From: Nocardioides thalensis
Lineage (GTDB): Bacteria > Actinomycetota > Actinomycetes > Propionibacteriales > Nocardioidaceae
Direction: 5' to 3'
Length of the DNA stretch: 64,000 nt
Assembly (NCBI RefSeq): GCF_013410655.1
Contig: NZ_JACCFP010000001.1
Location: 1,883,501 to 1,947,500, forward strand
Below are positions 32,252 through 40,331 of the stretch, piece after piece; position 1 is the stretch's first letter, and each line of letters starts with the position of its first letter. Below the pieces are notes generated by a model. The model was given only the letters and a program-made list of their open reading frames with translations. It had not been told where the DNA came from and ran no database searches. The position numbers and the translations under genes are program-made.

Positions 32252-33486
32252 GCGTGCTCCCTGCGCCAGCAGTTCCAGTGCCAGTGCAGGTAGCGGTCGA
32301 TCGCCTTGACGACGTGCTGGGAGCGGATCGAGGGGAACACGTCGAACGCGTGCTGCGCGCCGGGGAGCTCGGCATAGACGACGGTCCGCTTCGACGTCTC
32401 GCGCAGCCGGCGCACGAGCTCCCGCGCCTGGTGCACGCCGACGAGGGTGTCGTGCGAGCCGTGGATGACGAAGAAGTCGGGGGCGTCCGAGGTCACGCGC
32501 TGCAGGGGCGAGGCGTTCTCGTAGACCTCGCGCGCGGCGTCGTACGGCGCCTGCACGACGCGTGGTGCGAGGAACCTGTCGCGCATCAGCGCGACGTTGC
32601 GGTTGCCGTCGTCGCCGGTCCAGTCGTAGACGCCGTAGTGCGGCACCGCGGCCTGGACGGACGTGTCGGCGCCCTCGAAACCGGGCTGGAAGGCCGGGTC
32701 GTTGGGGGTCAGCGCAGCCAGCGCGGTGAGATGCCCGCCGGCGGAGCCGCCGGTGATGGCCACGTAGTCGGGGTCGCCGCCGTAGTCGGCGATGTTGTCC
32801 TTGATCCACGCGATCGCACGCTTCACGTCCTCGATCTGCGCCGGCCACCGGTCGCGCGGGGCGAGGCGGTAGTTGATCGCGACGCACACCCAGCCCTTGG
32901 CGGCCATCTGCTGCATCAGCGGGAGGCCCTGCTGCTCCTTCGTGCCGATCACCCAGGCGCCGCCGTGGACCTGGAGCAGGACGGGGGCTCCGGACTCGGG
33001 GGTGTCGGCCGAGGTGTAGATGTCGAGCATGCCGCGCTTGCCGTAGGGGGCGAACGGGATGTTGCGCTGCACCTCGACGCCGGCCTTCGACGCGGCGCGG
33101 CCGAACGCGAACGGGTTCACCAGCCGCCGCCACTCGGTCTTGAGGTCGGCCGGGGTGGGCTTGGCGTCGAGCTGCTCGACATAGTCGACGCCGAGCCCCT
33201 CGACGAGCGCCTCCTCGGCGTCGTGGACGGCGGTCCGGCTCTGGGTGATCAGGTAGCCGAGGCCGAGCGCGCTCGCGCCGGCGAGCGCGAGGCCGAGCCG
33301 GTCGCGCCGGCCGCGGGCCAGGTGCACCGCGGTGTCGCCCGCGGTCACCGCGAGCACGTGCGGCGCCAGCTCACCGGTGATCCAGCCCGCGAAGAACGCC
33401 GGGATGCCGGTGCGGAAGCCCGGGAGCGGCCGGATCGCGTTGGCGGTGAGCGCCGCGGTCACCGCCTGTCGGCGTACGAAACCCAT
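32227..33486 (-). CDS. Alpha/beta-hydrolase, LipC/LipN-type esterase
   Basis: A 419-residue lipase/esterase with the oxyanion HGGAWVIG, the nucleophile elbow GGSAGGH, a later acid in HGSHDTLVG, and catalytic His in AQHAFDVF. The N-terminal 100 residues contain one or two hydrophobic stretches (PHVLAVTAGDTA, LGLALAGASALGLGYLI), as in mycobacterial LipC-like proteins. The last residues (AESAETGA) are read from one arm of the inverted repeat at 32141-32251. It is divergent from the DGAT gene across a KstR box. A role in releasing fatty acids or steryl esters is inferred. Confidence 0.75.
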   Translation of the reverse strand: MGFVRRQAVTAALTANAIRPLPGFRTGIPAFFAGWITGELAPHVLAVTAGDTAVHLARGRRDRLGLALAGASALGLGYLITQSRTAVHDAEEALVEGLGVDYVEQLDAKPTPADLKTEWRRLVNPFAFGRAASKAGVEVQRNIPFAPYGKRGMLDIYTSADTPESGAPVLLQVHGGAWVIGTKEQQGLPLMQQMAAKGWVCVAINYRLAPRDRWPAQIEDVKRAIAWIKDNIADYGGDPDYVAITGGSAGGHLTALAALTPNDPAFQPGFEGADTSVQAAVPHYGVYDWTGDDGNRNVALMRDRFLAPRVVQAPYDAAREVYENASPLQRVTSDAPDFFVIHGSHDTLVGVHQARELVRRLRETSKRTVVYAELPGAQHAFDVFPSIRSQHVVKAIDRYLHWHWNCWRREHAESAETGA

Positions 33487-33518
33487 GACCTGAGCCTAGC
33501 CAGATCGTTGCGCGATAC

Positions 33519-33532
33519 TGGAACCTGTTCCG
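33519..33532. promoter_or_regulatory. KstR operator, one-base variant
   Basis: TGGAACCTGTTCCG matches TnnAACnnGTTnnA except for the last base. It lies between the divergent lipase (start 33486) and DGAT (start 33583) genes. Confidence 0.65.
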
Positions 33533-33568
33533 GTTTCGAGGCTCGCTTCGCTCGCACCTCAACCACCG
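33532..33568. repeat. Copy of the dispersed GGTTTCGAGG/CCTCAACCACCG repeat
   Basis: The element GGTTTCGAGGC...GCACCTCAACCACCG fills the DGAT leader and abuts its GAGGAG Shine-Dalgarno. The palindromic core is TCGCTTCGCTCG. Confidence 0.8.
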
Positions 33569-33582
33569 AGGAGTTTGTTGAC

Positions 33583-35010
33583 ATGGACCGGCTGTCAGGG
33601 CTCGACGCGAGCTTCCTCTACCTGGAGACGCCGGCGCAGCTGATGCACGTGTGCGCGGTGATGGTGCTCGATCCGGCGACGATGACGGCGCCGTACTCGT
33701 TCGACCACCTGCAGGACGAGATCGAGCGCCGGGTCTGCGACGTGCCCGCGTTCACCCGCAAGATCCGCGGCGTGCCGCTCGGTCTCGACCACCCGGTCTG
33801 GGTGCGCGACAAGAACTTCGACATCGAGCGCCACGTGCACCGCCTGGCGCTGCCGTCGCCGGGCGGCTACCGCGAGCTGGTCGACCTCTGCAGCCACCTG
33901 GCGGCACAGCCGCTCGACCGCTCGCGCCCGCTGTGGGAGATGTGGGTGATCGAGGGCTACCGGCCCGACGACGAGGAGGACGAGCGGGTGGTGGTCTTCG
34001 CGAAGATGCACCACGCCACGGTCGACGGCGTCTCCGGCGCCAACCTGATCTCGCACCTGTGCGCGCTGGAGCCCGACGCGGAGCCGATCGGTGACGGCGA
34101 GCCGCTGCGGCACCCGCGCGACCCGGGCAAGCGCGAGCTCCTGGGCCGGGCGGTCCTCGGCACCGCCGCGCTGCCGGTCACCCTGGCGAAGGTGATCAGG
34201 CCGTCGGTCCAGCTCGTCACCAAGACCATCGAGCGCGCCCGCGAGGGCACCGCGATGGCGGCGCCGTTCTCGGCTCCGCGGACGTCGTTCAACGGGACGA
34301 TCACCGCGCACCGCCGGATCGCGCTCTCGGACATGTCGCTCGACGAGATCCGCGAGATCAAGAAGGCGACGGGCACCACGGTCAACGACGTCGTGCTGAC
34401 CATCGCCGGAGGCGCGCTGCGCGCCTACCTCGACGAGCGCGGCGAGCTGCCGTCGTCGTCCCTGCTCGCGACGGTGCCGGTGAGCGTGCGCGGCTCGTCG
34501 CGGCGCGAGAGCGGCGCCAACAAGGTCTCCGCGCTCTTCACCAAGCTCGGCACCGACCTCGACGACCCGCTCGAGCGGCTCGGCAAGCTCGCCGAGCGCA
34601 ACCGGAACGCCAAGGACCACCACAACGCGATCAGCGCCGACGCCCTCCAGGACTGGGCGGAGTTCGCGGCGCCGCGGACGTTCGGCCTCGCGGTGCGCAC
34701 CTACGCCAACCTGCGCCTGGCGGAGAAGCACCCCGTCGTCCACAACCTGGTGATCTCCAACGTGCCCGGCCCGCCGGTGCCGCTCTACTTCATGGGCGCC
34801 CGGATCGCGGCGCTCTACCCCCTCGGCCCCGTGTTCCACGGCGCCGGCCTCAACATCACGGTCATGTCCAACGCGGGCGAGGTCCACGTCGGGGTGATCG
34901 CGTGCCGCGAGTCCATGCCGGACGCCGACGCGCTGGCCCGGCACTTCCCGGCCGAGCTGGAGCGTCTCCGGAAGGCGGTCAGCGGCGGAAGTCGCGCCGG
35001 CGCGCGTTGA
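33583..35010 (+). CDS. Wax ester synthase/diacylglycerol acyltransferase (WS/DGAT)
   Basis: A 475-residue acyltransferase beginning LSGLDASFLYLETP, with the catalytic HHxxxDG motif as HHATVDG and the later NDVVL and SNVPGPP segments of the WS/DGAT family. These enzymes make triacylglycerol or wax esters from acyl-CoA. The GAGGAG ahead of the ATG comes at the end of a dispersed repeat. The KstR box upstream suggests that storage-lipid synthesis is raised during sterol use. It converges on the next gene with a 32-base overlap. Confidence 0.88.
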   Translation: MDRLSGLDASFLYLETPAQLMHVCAVMVLDPATMTAPYSFDHLQDEIERRVCDVPAFTRKIRGVPLGLDHPVWVRDKNFDIERHVHRLALPSPGGYRELVDLCSHLAAQPLDRSRPLWEMWVIEGYRPDDEEDERVVVFAKMHHATVDGVSGANLISHLCALEPDAEPIGDGEPLRHPRDPGKRELLGRAVLGTAALPVTLAKVIRPSVQLVTKTIERAREGTAMAAPFSAPRTSFNGTITAHRRIALSDMSLDEIREIKKATGTTVNDVVLTIAGGALRAYLDERGELPSSSLLATVPVSVRGSSRRESGANKVSALFTKLGTDLDDPLERLGKLAERNRNAKDHHNAISADALQDWAEFAAPRTFGLAVRTYANLRLAEKHPVVHNLVISNVPGPPVPLYFMGARIAALYPLGPVFHGAGLNITVMSNAGEVHVGVIACRESMPDADALARHFPAELERLRKAVSGGSRAGAR

Positions 35011-35884
35011 CGGTGCGCACGGCCTCCAGGAAGGCCGGCACGAACCTCTCGTGGCCCAGCACGCATCCGGCGTGCCCGTCGTCGACCTCGTGGATCGTGG
35101 CGCCCGGGATGGCCCGCGCGATCTCGTACTGCCGGGCCGTCGGGATCACCTTGTCCTTGCACATCACGACCACCGCCGTCGGCACGTCGATCCGGCCCAG
35201 CCAGGGCCTCGAGTGGTGGCGTCCGAGCGCGGCGAGCGCCTGGCCGACCGCCCACGGGCTGGTCGAGCGGAACTCGTTGAGCGCCCAGGCGTGCACGTCC
35301 TCGTTGGCGACGTCGGCCGCGTCCGCGGCCGCGCGGGCCGCGGCGACGGCGGTGCGGGAGCGCGCGATCCCCCGGGAGGCGAGCATCGCCGCGCCCATCC
35401 CGGTGAAGAACACGTGCTCGTACGGCGCCCGCTGGAACCGGTCCGTCGTGGCGGCGAGCACCAGCCCCTGGACGAGCCCGGGGTGCTGGCGCCACGCCCG
35501 CTGGGCCACGATCGACCCCATCGAGTAGCCCGCGACGATCACGTCGTCGAGGCCGAGCAGGTCGACCAGGGCGGCCACGTCGTCGGCGCAGTCGACGAGC
35601 GAGAACTCCTCGCCCCGGATGCCGCGGCCGTGCCAGCGCTGGTCGAGCGTCACCACCCGGAACCGCTCCGAGAGCGGCTCGATGACGGGGAACCACGTGA
35701 GCAGGCCGGTGCAGCCCAGCGCGTGCAGCAGCACGACGGTGGGGGAGTCGGGGCTGGGTCCCGGCGTGTCCGTGACGTACGTCGAACCGCCGCGTCCGGG
35801 CAGCTCCACCACGCGTCCGACGGGGATCGCCACGTCGGGGACGCCGATCCGGTCCCGGACGCCGTCCAGCGGGAGCACCCCCAT
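34979..35884 (-). CDS. Alpha/beta-hydrolase
   Basis: A protein of about 301 residues. It has LLHALGCTG near the oxyanion, the nucleophile elbow GYSMGS, and a C-terminal His in DDGHAGCV. The ATG at 35884 was chosen: TAGTGT at the KstR box edge is a good -10 element ending 7 bp before it, so a leaderless start fits, whereas the GTG at 35893 would overlap that element. The substrate is unknown. It overlaps the 3' end of the DGAT gene. Confidence 0.7.
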   Translation of the reverse strand: MGVLPLDGVRDRIGVPDVAIPVGRVVELPGRGGSTYVTDTPGPSPDSPTVVLLHALGCTGLLTWFPVIEPLSERFRVVTLDQRWHGRGIRGEEFSLVDCADDVAALVDLLGLDDVIVAGYSMGSIVAQRAWRQHPGLVQGLVLAATTDRFQRAPYEHVFFTGMGAAMLASRGIARSRTAVAAARAAADAADVANEDVHAWALNEFRSTSPWAVGQALAALGRHHSRPWLGRIDVPTAVVVMCKDKVIPTARQYEIARAIPGATIHEVDDGHAGCVLGHERFVPAFLEAVRTVNARRRDFRR

Positions 35885-35895
35885 GGGCGCCACAC

Positions 35896-35909
35896 TAGAA
35901 CACGTTCCA
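35896..35909. promoter_or_regulatory. KstR operator
   Basis: TAGAACACGTTCCA matches TnnAACnnGTTnnA exactly. It is directly upstream of the leftward hydrolase gene and downstream of the ferritin-like gene. Confidence 0.85.
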
Positions 35910-35920
35910 AGCGGCGCCCG

Positions 35921-36784
35921 TCAGGCGGCCGCGGCGCGTTCGCGGGCGACGGACAGCTCGACCGCCTCCCGGAAGGCGCGCAGCACGTACGGCGGCACCG
36001 CCAGCCCCTGTCGGTGGCCCCAGAGGAGCTCGCGCTCGACGCGGACCGCCTGCCCGGCGAAGTCGTCCTCGCGCCCGGCGATCCCCAGCGTGCGCATCAC
36101 GTCGCCGAAGTCGGCCCGCTGCTCCTTGTTGTTCGTGCCCACGGGCCCGAACGAGATCGTCCGCATCCGGCGGACCAACCACCGCTGCCACGCGGCGAGC
36201 CGGGGCCAGAGCCCGCGGGCCGAGAGCTGGTAGAACGCGTAGTGGCCGGGCTCCTGCCGCTTGATCGGCCCGACCACGGTGTGCGCGATGGCCTGCTCGC
36301 CGGCTTCGAGGGTGCCCTCGTGGAGCAGGTTGTAGGCCAGCACGGCCGACCGCTCGGTCGCCATGCCGGTCAGGTAGTAGAGCATCCGGCAGACGTCCTG
36401 GAACGCGTCGAGATGCGCGAGCGCGCCGAGGATCCGCAGCTTCGCGCTCACCGTGTCGACGTCGGCCGTCGCGGGCGCGCGCCCGAGCTCCACCTGGAGC
36501 CGGTCGAGGATCCGGCCGTGCTGGATCTCCTGCGGCTGCCACACGTCGGCGTAGAAGTAGCGGTCGATCTCCGGCGGGTCCGGCAGCATGGTGGTGAGCT
36601 CGAGGACGTTGCGGTCGACCTCGAGCTCGACGCGGGCCATGTAGTCGAGCACGTGCCCGAACCGGCGCTCGAAGCCGGCAGGGTCGCGCACCGTGAAGTC
36701 GACGTCGTCGAGGCGGAGGGGCGGGTGCTCGGCCGCGAGCCGGTCGACGTGCGCCTTGAGCCGGGGATCCACGACACGAATCAT
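35921..36784 (-). CDS. Ferritin-like protein, possibly diiron acyl-ACP desaturase-like
   Basis: A 287-residue helical protein. WQPQEIQHGRIL and RQEPGHYAFY resemble the E-x-x-H helices of the acyl-ACP desaturase/ferritin-like diiron family, where mycobacterial DesA has EENRHG. The first motif has Gln where desaturases have the first Glu, so iron binding may be altered. No signal peptide is seen. It is divergent from the side-chain operon across the KstR box at 36832. The substrate, if it is an enzyme, is unknown. Confidence 0.45.
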   Translation of the reverse strand: MIRVVDPRLKAHVDRLAAEHPPLRLDDVDFTVRDPAGFERRFGHVLDYMARVELEVDRNVLELTTMLPDPPEIDRYFYADVWQPQEIQHGRILDRLQVELGRAPATADVDTVSAKLRILGALAHLDAFQDVCRMLYYLTGMATERSAVLAYNLLHEGTLEAGEQAIAHTVVGPIKRQEPGHYAFYQLSARGLWPRLAAWQRWLVRRMRTISFGPVGTNNKEQRADFGDVMRTLGIAGREDDFAGQAVRVERELLWGHRQGLAVPPYVLRAFREAVELSVARERAAAA

Positions 36785-36831
36785 GACGGGTGATCCGTAG
36801 CCGCGGGGCGGATGGGTTGCCCACGGCAGAC

Positions 36832-36845
36832 TAGAACACGTTACA
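36832..36845. promoter_or_regulatory. KstR operator
   Basis: TAGAACACGTTACA matches TnnAACnnGTTnnA exactly. It lies 9 bp before the GTG of the chsE operon at 36855. A TACAGT -10 element overlaps its right half. Confidence 0.85.
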
Positions 36846-36854
36846 GTTCTGCTC

Positions 36855-39029
36855 GTGGACACTGAGTCGATCGTTGCCGTGCGGGAGGTCGTGACCGACC
36901 TCGTCAGCCGCGAGGACGGCCGCGCAGCGGAGTGGTCCGCCTGGGCGGCGGCCGGCCTGACCGCGCTCCCGGTGCCCGAGATGCACGGGGGTGACGCCCT
37001 CGGCCTGCCCGAGGTCGCGGTGCTGCTCCGCGAGGCCGGGCGGGCGGCCGTGCGGGTGCCCGTCTGGGAGACGCTGTGCTGCGGCGCGCTCGCGCTCACT
37101 GCTCACGGCTCCGACGACCAGCGCTCGGGGCTGCTCCCCGGCATCGCTGCTGGAGAGGTGGTGGTGACGCCGGCGCTCCGCGACGCCCACGGCGTGGCCA
37201 CGACGTACGACGGCGGCACCGTCTCCGGCCGCAAGGTCGGCGTGACCTACGCCGACGAGGCCGGCCGGCTGCTCGTGACGGCGCGTGTTGGCGAGCGCGA
37301 GGTGGTCGCCCTCGTCGACCCGCGCGGTCCCGGCGTGACCCTGCTCCCGGCCAGCGCCTCCAGCGACGTCGCGCAGCACACGGTCATCCTCGACGGCGCG
37401 CCCGCCGAGCTCCTCGGCGAGGGTGCGGCGCCGTACCTCCACGACGTGGCGCGCGCCGGCCTGGTGGCGACTGCGGCCGGCGTACTCGCCGGAGCGCGGG
37501 ACCTGACCGCCGACTACGTGAAGGGACGGCAGCAGTTCGGTCGCTCGCTGGCGGAGTTCCAGGCGGTCTCTCTCCAGATGGCCGACGTCTACGTCGCCTC
37601 GCGCACGCTCGACCTCGCCGCCGACAACGCGGTCTGGCGGGTCGCCCAGGGACTCCCGGCGGCCGACGACCTCGCGGTCGCCTCCTACTGGGTGAGCCGC
37701 GTGGCGCCGTACGCGTTCCGCACCTGTCACCACCTGCACGGTGGCATGGGCGTCGACGTGACCTACCCGCTCGTCGGCTACACGACGTGGGGCACCGACC
37801 TGGCGCACGCGCTCGACACCGCCGGCGCCGAGGTGCCGGTCGAGGCTGCCGACGCCAAGAACCTCGAGCTCACCGAGGCGCAGCGCGAGCTGAAGGGCGA
37901 GCTGCGGCGCTACTTCGCCGGTCTCGCCGCCGACTTCGGGCACCTCAACGACCCCGACCCGGTCGAGGGCGCGTGGGACCGCCACGGCCCGAGCTACCAG
38001 AAGCTCATCAAGCAGCTCGGCGCCGACGGCTGGATGGGCGTCGGCTGGCCGAAGGAGTACGGCGGCCACGGCCTCGGCGAGGTGGAGCAGACGATCTTCG
38101 CCAACGAGGCGCAGTACGCCGACGTGCACCTGCCGGCGGTGACGCTGCAGACGGTCGGCCCGACGCTGATCCGCTACGGCACGGAGAAGCAGAAGGAGAT
38201 GTTCCTCCCGCGGATCCTCGCCGGCGACGTGCACTTCGCGATCGGCTACAGCGAGCCCGACGCGGGCACCGATCTCGCGTCGCTGCGCACCACCGCCCGC
38301 CGCTACGGTGACCACTACGTCGTCAACGGGCAGAAGCTCTGGACCACGGGCGGCCACCAGGCCGACTACATCTGGCTGGCCTGCCGCACCGACCCCGACG
38401 CCCCGAAGCACCGGGGCATCTCGATCCTGATCGTCGACACGACCGACCCCGGCTACTCGTGGACGCCGATCATCACCGCCGACGGGTCGCACCACGTCAA
38501 CGCGACCTACTACAACGACGTGCGCGTGCCGGTCGACATGCTGGTGGGCGAGGAGAACCAGGGCTGGCGGCTGATCACCACGCAGCTCAACCACGAGCGC
38601 GTGATGCTCGGGCCGGCCGGGCGCATCGAGGGCCTGCGCGACCGCGTGCTGCGGTGGGCCGAGAGCGCCGGCGTGCGCGACCTGCCCGAGGTGTCGGAGC
38701 TGCTCGGCAAGGCCACTGCCGTCTTCCGCGTCAACGAGCTGCTCAACTGGCAGGTCGCCGGGCAGGCGGCCTCCGGGGAGGTGCAGGTCGCCGATGCCTC
38801 GGCGACCAAGGTGTTCGCCTCCGACCAGGTCCAGCACCTGCTGGCCGACCTGATCTCGCTGATCCACAAGTACGGCGACCCGGGGGAGCCCGGCACCAAG
38901 GACCTCGTCGACTACCTCGACGCGCAGGCCAAGCGCAACCTGGTGCTGACGTTCGGCGGTGGCGTCCAGGAGGTCCAGCGGGAGCTGATCGCGATGTTCG
39001 GGCTCGGGCTGCCGAGGGTGCCACGATGA
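36855..39029 (+). CDS. Fused acyl-CoA dehydrogenase ChsE1-ChsE2 (FadE28-FadE29 fusion)
   Basis: A 724-residue two-domain acyl-CoA dehydrogenase. Residues 1 to about 335 form one unit, with YVKGRQQFGRSLAEFQAVSL and CHHLHGGMGVDVTYPLVGYT. Residues about 337-724 form a second complete unit with SEPDAGTDLASLRTTARRYG and end EVQRELIAMFGLGLP. The lengths match FadE28 (about 339) and FadE29 (about 387) of M. tuberculosis, which are separate genes making the ChsE1-ChsE2 heterotetramer. The order with ChsH2, ChsH1 and Ltp2 downstream is the same. The enzyme dehydrogenates the 3-carbon side-chain CoA ester. The GTG at 36855 has no SD and is probably leaderless. Confidence 0.82.
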   Translation: MDTESIVAVREVVTDLVSREDGRAAEWSAWAAAGLTALPVPEMHGGDALGLPEVAVLLREAGRAAVRVPVWETLCCGALALTAHGSDDQRSGLLPGIAAGEVVVTPALRDAHGVATTYDGGTVSGRKVGVTYADEAGRLLVTARVGEREVVALVDPRGPGVTLLPASASSDVAQHTVILDGAPAELLGEGAAPYLHDVARAGLVATAAGVLAGARDLTADYVKGRQQFGRSLAEFQAVSLQMADVYVASRTLDLAADNAVWRVAQGLPAADDLAVASYWVSRVAPYAFRTCHHLHGGMGVDVTYPLVGYTTWGTDLAHALDTAGAEVPVEAADAKNLELTEAQRELKGELRRYFAGLAADFGHLNDPDPVEGAWDRHGPSYQKLIKQLGADGWMGVGWPKEYGGHGLGEVEQTIFANEAQYADVHLPAVTLQTVGPTLIRYGTEKQKEMFLPRILAGDVHFAIGYSEPDAGTDLASLRTTARRYGDHYVVNGQKLWTTGGHQADYIWLACRTDPDAPKHRGISILIVDTTDPGYSWTPIITADGSHHVNATYYNDVRVPVDMLVGEENQGWRLITTQLNHERVMLGPAGRIEGLRDRVLRWAESAGVRDLPEVSELLGKATAVFRVNELLNWQVAGQAASGEVQVADASATKVFASDQVQHLLADLISLIHKYGDPGEPGTKDLVDYLDAQAKRNLVLTFGGGVQEVQRELIAMFGLGLPRVPR

Positions 39030-39550
39030 GCGCCACCGAGCAGGTGCAGGACCTCGTGCCTGCCGACGTCCACGAGCGGATCATGGCGGAGGCCGAGGCC
39101 ATCAGCGCCCTCGGCGAGGCGTCGGAGTCGATGGCGCCGTACCCCGTCAACCAGCCGACGATCGGCACCTGGCTCGACGCGATGGGCTACGACAACGAGC
39201 GCTTCCGCAACGGCGAGGCGCCGCCGTCGATGGCGCAGGTGTGGACCATGCCCGGCCTCGGCCGGCGCCGCCCCGACGACGACCCGCTGAGCCGGATGAT
39301 GGAGGTGCTCACGGCCGAGGGGTTCACGGCGGTATTGGGCACCAACTGCGAGCAGACCTACGAGCGCTACCTGCGCGTCGGCGAGCACGTGCGGGTCACC
39401 TCGGCCCTCGAGTCCGTGGCCGGGCCGAAGGCGACCGCGATGGGCATCGGCTACTTCGTGACGTCGCGGAACACCTGGTACGTCGGCGACGAGAAGGTCG
39501 CGACGATGCTCTTCCGGGTGCTGAAGTTCATCCCGAAGGAGCGCCCGTGA
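39026..39550 (+). CDS. MaoC-like hydratase domain, ChsH2 N-terminal part
   Basis: A 174-residue MaoC-fold protein with NQPTIGTWLDAMGYDNERFR near the N-terminus and GYFVTSRNTWYVGDEKVATM near the end. It corresponds to the N-terminal half of mycobacterial ChsH2 (Rv3542c, about 311 residues). The DUF35 half of ChsH2 is a separate gene directly downstream (GTGA overlap). In the family, ChsH1-ChsH2 hydrates the unsaturated side-chain CoA. The ATG overlaps the ChsE stop. Confidence 0.78.
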   Translation: MSATEQVQDLVPADVHERIMAEAEAISALGEASESMAPYPVNQPTIGTWLDAMGYDNERFRNGEAPPSMAQVWTMPGLGRRRPDDDPLSRMMEVLTAEGFTAVLGTNCEQTYERYLRVGEHVRVTSALESVAGPKATAMGIGYFVTSRNTWYVGDEKVATMLFRVLKFIPKERP

Positions 39551-39945
39551 TCCGGCCGATGGTCAACCGCGACTCGGCGTACTTCTGGGAGGGCACCCAG
39601 AAGGGCGAGCTGCGGGTGCAGAGCTGCAACGCCTGCGGCGCGCTGCGCCACCCGCCCGGACCCGCGTGCCCGGAGTGCGGCGGGCTCGACCGGGGCTACG
39701 TCGTGGCGGCCGGCGAGGGCGAGGTGTTCTCCTACGTCGTCCACCGCCATCCGCCGGTGCCCGGCAAGGAGCTGCCGATCGTGATCGCGCTGATCGACCT
39801 CGACGAGGGCGTGCGGATGGTCGGCGAGGTGCACGGTGTGCAGCCCGAGGAGATCGAGATCGGCCGGCGGCTGCGGGTCGACTGGCACCGGGTCGACGAC
39901 GACCTGACCCTGCCCGTGTGGCGGCCGGTCGAGGAGGACTCATGA
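39547..39945 (+). CDS. DUF35 OB-fold/zinc-ribbon protein, ChsH2 C-terminal part
   Basis: A 132-residue DUF35 protein. The zinc ribbon is CNACGALRHPPGPACPECGG and an OB-fold follows (HRHPPVPGKELPIVIALIDL). In M. tuberculosis this domain is the C-terminal half of ChsH2 and binds the Ltp2 aldolase. Here it is a free-standing gene starting with GTG. It should hold Ltp2 and ChsH1 together by contacts between separate chains rather than within one. Confidence 0.8.
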   Translation: MIRPMVNRDSAYFWEGTQKGELRVQSCNACGALRHPPGPACPECGGLDRGYVVAAGEGEVFSYVVHRHPPVPGKELPIVIALIDLDEGVRMVGEVHGVQPEEIEIGRRLRVDWHRVDDDLTLPVWRPVEEDS

Positions 39946-40331
39946 GGAAGCTCGAGGCCGGCGAGGCCATCCCCGCGTGGAGCCTGCCGCTCACGCCGAC
40001 CACGATCGTGAGCACGGCGATCGCCACCCGCGACTGGCAGGACGTGCACCACGACCGCGACATCGCCCAGGCGGCAGGGTCGAAGGACATCTTCATGAAC
40101 ATCCTGACCAGCAACGGCCTCGTCGAGAAGTACGTCGCCGACTGGGTCGGCCACGACTGCGAGCTTAAGGGCATCGCGATCCGGCTGGGCGCGCCCGCGC
40201 ACCCCTACGACACCCTGACGTTCACGGGCGAGGTGACCGAGGTCGCCGACGGCGTCGCGACGATCGCCGTTACCGGATCGGTCTCGCTCGGCGCCCACGT
40301 CACCGGCACGGTGAAGGTGGCCGTCGCATGA
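39942..40331 (+). CDS. chsH1: MaoC-like hydratase ChsH1
   Basis: A 129-residue MaoC-fold protein with the hydratase-type Asp-His in RDWQDVHHDRDIAQAAGSKD. This is the catalytic partner of the ChsH1-ChsH2 hydratase in sterol side-chain removal. It overlaps both neighbours (ATGA). Length matches Rv3541c of M. tuberculosis. Confidence 0.8.
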   Translation: MRKLEAGEAIPAWSLPLTPTTIVSTAIATRDWQDVHHDRDIAQAAGSKDIFMNILTSNGLVEKYVADWVGHDCELKGIAIRLGAPAHPYDTLTFTGEVTEVADGVATIAVTGSVSLGAHVTGTVKVAVA

